A DNA stretch of 7,041 nt from contig JAUMTV010000144.1 of the NCBI GenBank assembly GCA_030531025.1, positions 1 to 7,041 on the forward strand, read 5' to 3'. The position numbers were made by a program, and so were the translations under genes. The notes under the pieces were generated by a model, which saw only the letters and a program-made list of their open reading frames with translations, searched no databases and had not been told where the DNA came from. Below, piece by piece: positions 1 through 6,400 of the stretch. Positions within the stretch are counted from its first letter, which is position 1. Each line of letters starts with the position of its first letter. Source of the DNA: Turicibacter sp. (GTDB lineage: Bacteria; Bacillota; Bacilli; MOL361; Turicibacteraceae).

Positions 1-301
1 GATGATTATGAAAAGCCATGATACTAGCAGCATTTGATAGGATGGCTGTTTTGAACACTTCTCTTGGATGAACAATCGCTTTATTGAGCGTTCCCACTGA
101 TACCACTGAAATATTCGTTGGTTCATTCTTTGTATTCAAACAAGCAATGATGAATTGCTCTCTATCCAAATCTTCAAGTTGCTCATGAATCATCTCATAG
201 GCATCCTTAGGTGATGAAATGGTACGTGTTTGATAAAGGAAGCTAGACTCCTTTACCATTTTAATGGATACGATATTAATACGTTTTGCGACATTCGACA
301 T
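1..301 (-). CDS. RadC-like JAB-domain protein, N-terminal part (runs off left edge)
   Basis: I translated this from the ATG at 301-299; the frame stays open for 100 codons to the window edge. The protein begins MSNVAKRINIVSIKMVKE. Around residues 76-100 it shows HPREVFKTAILSNAASIM followed by A-F-H-N-H, which matches the RadC/UPF0758 JAB (MPN-like metalloprotease fold) domain, where the HNH begins the metal-binding HxHPSGDP motif. The rest of that motif lies beyond the edge. Full-length chromosomal RadC has roughly 100 residues, including a helix-hairpin-helix region, before the JAB core; here the core starts within about 30 residues, so this is the short, JAB-only form. In the family such stand-alone forms are common on integrative elements and prophages. 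Despite the name, a DNA-repair role is not established, and I infer no precise function. The start is fixed by the Shine-Dalgarno AGGAGGT seven bases upstream. It is separated from the pilus genes by a terminator and is probably its own transcription unit. Confidence 0.85.
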   Translation of the reverse strand, partial: MSNVAKRINIVSIKMVKESSFLYQTRTISSPKDAYEMIHEQLEDLDREQFIIACLNTKNEPTNISVVSVGTLNKAIVHPREVFKTAILSNAASIMAFHNH

Positions 302-308
302 GTATATT

Positions 309-315
309 ACCTCCT
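309..315 (-). promoter_or_regulatory. Ribosome binding site of the radC-like gene
   Basis: On the minus strand this reads AGGAGGT, a full match to the anti-Shine-Dalgarno core, with a 7-base spacer to the ATG at 301. It supports both the start choice and the reality of this edge-truncated gene. Confidence 0.85.
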
Positions 316-340
316 AAATAAATTCTGACTATTCAGGTAT

Positions 341-368
341 ATAATATATTTTTATAATTTAGTTTAAA
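341..368 (-). promoter_or_regulatory. Possible sigma-A promoter for the radC-like gene
   Basis: On the minus strand TTTAAA (368-363) and TATTAT (346-341) are separated by 16 bases and lie about 25 bases upstream of the Shine-Dalgarno. Both hexamers deviate from consensus and the surroundings are extremely AT-rich, so chance matches are likely. A TTGACT at 439-434 is a better -35 box but has no good -10 at 16-18 bases. I offer this as a candidate only. Confidence 0.25.
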
Positions 369-381
369 ACGATTGTACCTT

Positions 382-531
382 CTTATATATATAAGGCGAA
401 ATATAATTCATATTTTTTCTGTATACTAGCTATAGTCAAAAAGATTATGGAAAGAACTTATATCAAAGCACTCTCTATGATAAGAGTCCTTTTCAAATCA
501 TGTTAAAAGCTTTTCGCCATATATATATAAG
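382..531. repeat. Inverted pair of AT-rich 20-mers (382-401 and 512-531)
   Basis: The left arm reads CTTATATATATAAGGCGAAA. The reverse complement of the right arm reads CTTATATATATATGGCGAAA, a single mismatch in 20 bases. The first 14 bases of the left arm are themselves a perfect palindrome. The arms enclose 110 bases with no reading frame of note. They could be binding sites, ends of a small decayed element, or a structure in the leader of the radC-like transcript. No target duplication was recognised, so a mobile-element call is not supported. Confidence 0.6.
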
Positions 532-573
532 TCCAGATAAGTTTTTCACAGTGTAAAAACTTTTATCTGGACT
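530..573. repeat. Long imperfect stem-loop
   Basis: The left arm AGTCCAGATAA-GTTTTT (530-546) pairs with AAAAAC-TT-TTATCTGGACT (555-573). That gives about 17 base pairs interrupted by a two-base bulge at 561-562 and a single-base bulge at 554. CAC and GTG at the tip are complementary too, leaving a very tight apex. It abuts the right-hand 20-mer of the inverted pair. No U-run follows on either strand directly after the stem, so it is not a typical intrinsic terminator. It may be a structured RNA leader or a protein target. Confidence 0.6.
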
Positions 574-635
574 ATAGGATGCCTTAATATCAAAAAGCTG
601 TAAGTACTAAGATTGACTTAAAAAGATGAAAAACA

Positions 636-659
636 TTTCTGATATATATATATCAGAAA
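636..659. repeat. Perfect 24-bp palindrome
   Basis: TTTCTGATATAT at 636-647 is followed by its exact reverse complement to 659. The alternating TA core could extrude as a cruciform or bind a dimeric protein. It is the third TATATATA-centred palindrome in this gap and lies on the sortase side. Confidence 0.65.
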
Positions 660-770
660 CTTAATTAATTACCTCTATCAATTTTGGAAGTTGTTGATAC
701 AGTATTGTTATTACTGAAAATAAATTCTGATTCTATTTTAAAATTAACTTTTAGTAATAATTAAGGATTG

Positions 771-810
771 AAAAAAGGAGCCTATTCTGTTGAAATTAAT
801 AAGCTCCTTT
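771..810 (-). terminator. Rho-independent terminator of the pilus locus
   Basis: On the minus strand AAAGGAGC (810-803) pairs perfectly with GCTCCTTT (781-774) across a 21-base loop. The downstream T-run extends to 771 (six Ts overlapping the stem end). It lies 76 bases past the sortase stop codon in the correct orientation. The loop is larger than usual, which lowers certainty slightly. Confidence 0.75.
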
Positions 811-886
811 CTAATGACCTTCTCATTTTTTTATATAATCTAATATTTCCAATAAAAAAGGGATATTTACTTTGAACCCACCGCCT

Positions 887-1789
887 TCACCTTATGTTAC
901 CTTTAAGGAATACTAATCTATTCAAGGTTTTATTTGTCTTCTTCTTTCTTCTAAGCATTCCAATTATTTTACTAATCACCCATAGTAAAATTAAAAACAG
1001 GACTGATAACATAAGTAGCATGACTTCAAATGGCAGAGTAAATTTATCAATTTCAGAAGGCGTTACTATCACAGCCTCCTCATACGAGATTCGATGTCCT
1101 CTAACTAATAAGCGGTGAGTATTAACTGTATAAGGTGTACAAGTAACAAGAGTGGCGTAGTCTTCTCCTTCTACGATTGATAAAGCTTCTGTCTCTTCTG
1201 GCTTTACAACTAAAATCTGATCGACTTGATATGCTAATGTTTGTGTTAAGACTTTAATATAAAAAACGTCCCCGATTTCTAACTTATCTAAATGAGTGAA
1301 TAATTCTGCTGATGAGAGTCCATTATGTCCAGTTAAAACTGTATGGGTACTTTTTCCCCCTATCGGTAAAGAACTCCCCTCAAAAACACCTATCCCCTTT
1401 TGTAAAGTAGCTTTTTTTGTTCCATAATAAATCGGTAGCTCAAGATTAAGCTTAGGAATTTGAATATAAGCAATAATTTCGCTTTTACTTATAGCTAACA
1501 AACTATTTTCCACATTTGTTTCAGATAAGCTAAATGGATCAGATAACATCCCTCGACCTAAAAGCGACTGATTATACTCATTAGCTTTTTCTAATAGTCG
1601 ATTAATCTCCTCCTCTGTCATCCCTTGCGTTTTAGAGGTATACTCTGAGATAATTATAGAACTATTTCTTACATATAAACAATTACTAATCGTTGGATAT
1701 AACATCACTAAAATTGCAACCAAAAGAATACAAAATCTTATACTATCAAATATTCTTTGCTTTTTAACCTTGTCCATCTTTTTATTCAT
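887..1789 (-). CDS. srtC: Class C (pilus-assembly) sortase
   Basis: This membrane-bound cysteine transpeptidase is expected to cut the LPxTG signals of the neighbouring surface proteins and link them through lysine side chains into a pilus. Of 300 residues, about 15-38 form an N-terminal membrane segment. A D-P-F motif at 84-86 fits the lid that covers the active site in class C enzymes. The core IAYIQIPKLNLELPI starts near 106. The catalytic residues appear as His155 (TGHNGL), Cys217 (LVTCTPY) and Arg226 (NTHRLLVRG). A second hydrophobic segment at 253-277 followed by RRKKK is also characteristic of class C and separates it from class A or B. The start ATG at 1789 has GGGAG about six bases upstream; an ATG four codons later is possible but is placed less well. 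The gene follows the pilin after 103 bases that include a terminator-like hairpin, with no room for a clear promoter of its own, so it probably depends on read-through. Confidence 0.93.
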   Translation of the reverse strand: MNKKMDKVKKQRIFDSIRFCILLVAILVMLYPTISNCLYVRNSSIIISEYTSKTQGMTEEEINRLLEKANEYNQSLLGRGMLSDPFSLSETNVENSLLAISKSEIIAYIQIPKLNLELPIYYGTKKATLQKGIGVFEGSSLPIGGKSTHTVLTGHNGLSSAELFTHLDKLEIGDVFYIKVLTQTLAYQVDQILVVKPEETEALSIVEGEDYATLVTCTPYTVNTHRLLVRGHRISYEEAVIVTPSEIDKFTLPFEVMLLMLSVLFLILLWVISKIIGMLRRKKKTNKTLNRLVFLKGNIR

Positions 1790-1795
1790 TACAAT

Positions 1796-1800
1796 CTCCC
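1796..1800 (-). promoter_or_regulatory. Ribosome binding site of the sortase gene
   Basis: On the minus strand GGGAG lies six bases before the ATG at 1789 and immediately after the terminator-like hairpin. The match is weaker than that of the pilin (AAAGGAG), which fits lower enzyme than subunit output. Confidence 0.6.
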
Positions 1801-1807
1801 TACTATT

Positions 1808-1852
1808 AAAAAATCAATCAAAGGGACCTTTTAAAAAAGATCCCTCTGATTG
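1808..1852 (-). terminator. Terminator-like hairpin between pilin and sortase (probable attenuator)
   Basis: In the minus-strand RNA, CAAUCAGAGGGA (1852-1841) pairs with UCCCUUUGAUUG (1826-1815). All twelve positions pair, one of them a G-U wobble. The loop can pair further (UCUUU with AAAGG), and six Us follow at 1813-1808. This has every feature of an intrinsic terminator, yet the sortase starts only 18 bases further on. I infer partial termination that sets the pilin to sortase ratio. On the plus strand the wobble becomes an A-C mismatch, so the structure is tuned for the minus strand. Confidence 0.85.
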
Positions 1853-1892
1853 CTGTTTTAAAGACAAGTACTTTTCACATTACTGTTAATGA

Positions 1893-3341
1893 TTAATCTT
1901 CTTTTCTTCTGCTAATAACAAAACTCCCTACTACTAATCCAGCTAAAGCAACTCCAACAATTGTAAATAATACAGTTCCTTTGCTTCCTGTTTCTGGAAG
2001 TAGCACACCAGCTTTATTTACTACTGTAACATCATTACCACTAACATTCACCGTTACGCCATTATCGGTAGAAGTCACTGTAATTGTTGTACTTTGACTC
2101 GCAGCTTTATTGTATCCATCTGGTGCTTGTGTTTCTTTTACTTGATACACATCGGCATCTAACCCTTTAATTTGAATAAGCCCTGATGCAGGAGATACCA
2201 CTTCTGTCACAATAGTTGTACCATCAGCAATCTCAGTAGCTGTTGCGACACGATAAACTGCAGCATTTGTTGCATCTCCAGCTGATTCTTGAACAAGTTT
2301 AATTGCATCTGTCTCTGATCCTCTTAAAATCTCAAAATGAGCCCCTGCTAATTTATTATCTTTTTCGTCAGTTTTTGTAATCGTTAATTGATACGTTCTA
2401 ACAATCGTTGTATCTGGGGTAGATGTTCCACCGTCTCCATCTGCTGAAAAGTCTGGATCATTTGACCATTCGACTTTGGCACTGTTGCTTTCTTTATCTG
2501 AAGCATCTGCTTTTTCATTTAACACGGCACTGTATTCAAATGTAATTGCTTTTCCTGCCTCTTTTGCATGATTAATAAAGTTAGTAAAAGAAATAGTCAC
2601 TTCAGTTCCATCAGTTACTGGCTTAGTTGTTACTGTGTAATCAGTATCCTTTATTAATACTGTATCCCCAATTTTTACAATAACAGAATCAGCATTAAAG
2701 GTAAGCCCCTCAGAAAGCGTATCAATTAATCTAAAGTAATATTCTGTTTTTCCAGTCATATCTGGCACCATAGAAGTAACCGTAAAGTTAACTGTATCCC
2801 CAATTTGTGCAGATGTCCAGTCTTCATTATCTGCTTTTTTATCAACACTTGGATCGATTCCCTTGATATAAACATCTTGGTTTGTATCTTTTAATGTTGT
2901 TAAATTCGCTTGCATTGTTACATCACTTGGAATGACTAAATAATATCCATATGAAAGGCCTGAAATAGTAGCTGTTGAAGCTTCAGTCCCTGTAGTTGTT
3001 CCACTTACAGTAATATTATTAGTTTGAATATAAGTTGATAACTCACTACGAAGCGTCGTAACGTCTGTATCTTTTAAATAGTTATATGCAGCTGTATCAT
3101 CTGTTGATCCAACTTTTTCGCTAAAGAAATCTTTAAAATCATCAGCGATTGTATAAGCGACGTTATCACCTGATACTGTTACATCCATGATTTTATAAGC
3201 ACTAAATGTTTTTCCATTAATATCAATATCCCCAGCATTAATGGTAATACTTCCTGTTTCCGCAGCTAATACATTCATATTCAAGCCAATCACCATTAAT
3301 AAACATGACATAGCGACTAACATCTTTTTGAAAATCTTCAT
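1893..3341 (-). CDS. LPETG-anchored major (backbone) pilin, SpaA/FimA type
   Basis: The probable shaft subunit of the pilus, secreted and then polymerised by the adjacent sortase. Residues 1-26 form a signal peptide (MKIFKK, hydrophobic core, cleavage near V-L-A). Residues 31-160 are an N-terminal pilin domain starting SITINAGDID with SAYKI. Residues 161-295 match the fimbrial isopeptide D2 domain: lysines 168/169 in VDKKAD, Asp207 in RLIDTLSEGL and Asn294 in EWSND are the probable bond-forming set. Residues 316-445 are a Cna-B/SpaA-type domain with Lys323 (ITKTD), the E-box Glu403 (VKETQAPDGY) and Asn442 (VVNK). The sorting signal is L-P-E-T-G at 448-452, then a hydrophobic segment and RRKED. 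The expected polymerisation site is Lys160 in DVYIKG, which departs from the usual VYPK. The start has AAAGGAG eight bases upstream. It lies 55 bases after the adhesin gene with no obvious promoter between, and is likely co-transcribed. A minor pilin role is less likely given its place and make-up. Confidence 0.9.
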   Translation of the reverse strand: MKIFKKMLVAMSCLLMVIGLNMNVLAAETGSITINAGDIDINGKTFSAYKIMDVTVSGDNVAYTIADDFKDFFSEKVGSTDDTAAYNYLKDTDVTTLRSELSTYIQTNNITVSGTTTGTEASTATISGLSYGYYLVIPSDVTMQANLTTLKDTNQDVYIKGIDPSVDKKADNEDWTSAQIGDTVNFTVTSMVPDMTGKTEYYFRLIDTLSEGLTFNADSVIVKIGDTVLIKDTDYTVTTKPVTDGTEVTISFTNFINHAKEAGKAITFEYSAVLNEKADASDKESNSAKVEWSNDPDFSADGDGGTSTPDTTIVRTYQLTITKTDEKDNKLAGAHFEILRGSETDAIKLVQESAGDATNAAVYRVATATEIADGTTIVTEVVSPASGLIQIKGLDADVYQVKETQAPDGYNKAASQSTTITVTSTDNGVTVNVSGNDVTVVNKAGVLLPETGSKGTVLFTIVGVALAGLVVGSFVISRRKED

Positions 3342-3349
3342 TTGCTTCG

Positions 3350-3356
3350 CTCCTTT
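3350..3356 (-). promoter_or_regulatory. Ribosome binding site of the pilin gene
   Basis: On the minus strand AAAGGAG lies eight bases before the ATG at 3341. It is the strongest of the translation signals in the pilus locus seen here, consistent with an abundant subunit. Confidence 0.75.
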
Positions 3357-3391
3357 ATAGTTATTTATTTTTCAATTTTTTAAAACTTAGA

Positions 3392-3411
3392 GAGCTTCAT
3401 TCTCGAAGCTC
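3392..3411 (-). other. Hairpin overlapping the adhesin stop codon
   Basis: On the minus strand GAGCTTC (3411-3405) and GAAGCTC (3398-3392) form a perfect 7-bp stem around a six-base loop. The TGA stop codon of the adhesin (3399-3397) lies at the loop/stem border. The following bases (TCTAAGTTTT) contain no proper U-run, so it is not a classical terminator. It might serve RNA processing or stability between the long adhesin message and the pilin message. Confidence 0.55.
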
Positions 3412-6400
3412 CTCACTCAAAGCATTTGTTTTTGTTGCTAATGATTGTCTTCTTTTCTTTTCCCACGTCATAACGGTAACACCGAAAAGAAGAGTCAATC
3501 CAATACCAACAAACATCGTTGTCCCGCTTCCACCAGTTCCCGGAAGTGGTAAGGTATATCGATTAACAATTGTAAAGGCAAAACCATCTTCTGATCGTTG
3601 AATATTATCGGTTTGGTAATCGACCACCGCAGTTTCTGAGACAGAGTACGTATAGTAATAAAGGTCACCATCGTCCCCTACCTTATAAGCTGGTAATTGT
3701 TCTAAAACAGCCTCCCATGTATTTTCATTCATGGAACCTGTTATTTCATAATTTTCATATCCTGATACAATTTCCTCTTGTTGCACCCCATTCTCTGTCC
3801 ACGAACGTTTCAATGTAATTGTAATTTTATCTGGGCGTTTATTTGCCACATTATTTTGGTCTCTCCAAACTTTACTCACTGAAAGATTAACAAACTCATC
3901 ACATGGGTCCTGTGCTTCTGGAGGTGTAGGCGTCGTTGGTTTTTCATCATCACTAGCAATCACACCATCCATCAGTACCATCTTTGATTCGGAAATATAA
4001 GCGTTAAGCTCTTGATCAACTAAATCATTCCCTCTCATCTTTGCCCCTTTAAAATTATCATACGATGCCACATCAATAATGTGACGAATAGTAAAGACAT
4101 TCCATCCACTTTGATCATCAAGCTCCCCAATATTCGTTAAAACTTGATTATCTGATAACACAATATCGGTATACCCACTGCTGTGCCGATAAATTCTATA
4201 CTCATTATTTTGTCCTTCAATCATTTGAATGTTATTAATAGATTCATATTGTGTATCTAAAGATGTTTTTCCTGAGAAAGGCCCAATATATGATGTTCCA
4301 CCTTCTCCAATATTTTCAATAATATCAGCATAATACATTTGATCGTTCTCAAATAAACCTTCTTCATTATATCCGACAAAGCCTCCGGCATAGCCATCTA
4401 AAAGTTCATTACGAGAACTGTCAACAAAAACATCATATCCACTTGCTATCCCTGTGACTGTACTATTTGCAACTTTTGTTCGATTTGCTTTGATCAATCC
4501 TATTTTTATTTGATCTTTATCTTCTTCTTTAATATGTGCATCACCCGGATAACAAGGAACTTCAATATAGGAGTCCCCGATATGGATCTGGGCCACATCA
4601 CTACTACCATCTTCATTAGATTTTACTAAAGCAACCGAAATTTTTAATCCAAGTAGAGTAACGGATAACGTATCTCCCTCACTTAATACTTTAAGCGATA
4701 ATATATCGAATCCTAGACCTGGAATAGTTACATCAATAACACCTAGGTTTTCTAAATCACCGACGTATAAAATATCTAATAATTGATTAACTACTAGTAA
4801 CACTGGTTCTAATAGGATTGGTGAACTAACATTTGCATCTACTAAATAAGCGTAGCTTGTTTTTCCTATAAATCCACCCGTAATGCTATCACTAGAAACT
4901 TTTTTAAGCTGATTCACATCGCACTCATTAATACGTGCTAAATCTCCATAACCAATAAAACCACCGGCAATACTATCATCACCACTCGTGCTATTAACAC
5001 TAAATCCAGTAGACACCCCTGAAACACTACATTCTTCGATTTCTGAACCAAATACATCAAGAACACCGGCTGAGGCTCCTAATAGTTCCTCTAGTACACT
5101 AACATTATCAATATCAAGAACACCACTTTTACCCGTCAAGCCTATAAATCCACCTGTATAATTAGAAGATTCGACTTCTCTTAAGCCATAAACATGACTA
5201 TTTAAAACCGTTGCATTTAATAGACTACCTCCAAAACCACCGGCATTTCCATCTTTATAAGTGGCATCACTTGCATTTGAATTTTCAGTATACGCTTTGG
5301 CCATGACAACTAGACCATAATCATTTGACCCATTCACAGTCGCAGAATAGATAGAAGGTCTTAAAGCATTTAATAGATCAGTATTTCCTAGACCAATGAG
5401 TCCTAAGATACTAGTCGGACTATCTTCAGATAGCTCAATAATACTATCCACATCGGCGATACCGACAAAGCCTCCAGCGTTCTTTCCACCAATCACCGTT
5501 CTTAAATTGTTGATTTGAATTGATGATTGACTAGATGAATCACCAATCATGGCTCCAGATACTTTTCCAACAAAGCCTCCAGCTGCTTTTGCATATTGAG
5601 TATTAGACGTACTATCCGTATAGGTTCCATCAATCGTGATCCCCCAATCATCCCAAGCATTTACCTTGGCACTCTCAATCACCGATCTAGTAACATTTAA
5701 AACTGAGAGTAAATTAGAGACATCACTCGAATTAATAATGAGCCCTAAGATTTGATTTAATAACCCATTATTTGATTGGGTATCTAATGCAATCGCACTT
5801 CCTGAATCAATCATCCCTGCAAAACCACCGACATACTTACGACCTTTAACGGCTCTTAATTGATTCACCTGCGTCATCGTTGTCACGTCATTATCTGTTA
5901 AATCCTGAATTTGACCACCAACCATATAGCCAACAAAGCCACCAGCATTACCGACGCGCTCATTGTTTGATATCGCCGTCGTTGTAATCGTCATCCCTGA
6001 TTGATAACCTATCGTCTGAGAGCCTTTTATCACAGGTACAAACGATTGAACTAATCCAAGATTATCTAAAATATTTAAGTTGCCAAGAGAAATACTTCCT
6101 AAGTTTGCAACTGTTCCTGTCGCTATCTCTCCAGCAAAGCCACCTGCACTTCTAAAGGCGTTAACCGCTTTAACATCTTGAGCCAAAGCGTTGCTAATGA
6201 CACCGCCTTCCATTCGACCGACATATCCTCCAGCACTTCCGCCATCAAGAACACCAGTTCCATCATCTTCAACCAATGTCTCAACCGTATAACCATACGC
6301 ATAGTCGTTAATAAACTGGTCTAATTCCTCTTGATCGGTAAATGCCGTCATTTGATCACCATAGGCCCCATATTTTCCAACACGCTCAATCCATGAATTC

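Larger units (their letters stand above)
302..886. other. Non-coding gap between the sortase and radC-like genes
   Basis: These 585 bases contain no reading frame with a credible start site, length or family resemblance on either strand. They hold the terminator of the pilus locus (771-810), a weak inverted repeat (710-721 with 747-758, 10 of 12 matching), the palindrome cluster at 382-659 and the leader of the radC-like gene. Base composition is conspicuously more AT-rich than in the flanking genes. Confidence 0.7.

Noticed and set aside
411..439. Sigma-A promoter with TTGACT as -35 box on the minus strand
   Set aside because: At 16-18 bases spacing the -10 position reads AAAATA or AAATAT, a poor match, and the next better hexamer (TATGAA) is 21 bases away.
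382..659. CRISPR-like array from the three TATATATA palindromes
   Set aside because: Only the AT core is shared by all three, the spacings differ (130 and about 125 bases, mixed orientation) and the lengths of repeats and gaps do not fit an array.
626..664. 12-codon frame (MKNISDIYISET) on the plus strand
   Set aside because: It is very short, is created by the palindrome at 636-659 and has no Shine-Dalgarno sequence.
894..1118. 74-codon open frame on the plus strand
   Set aside because: It lies wholly antisense within the well-supported sortase gene, has no convincing ribosome binding site, and its hydrophobic start is the mirror of the sortase C-terminal membrane segment.
3342..3396. Separate promoter for the pilin gene
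   Set aside because: The 55 bases contain a TTGAAA but no -10 hexamer at suitable spacing before the Shine-Dalgarno.
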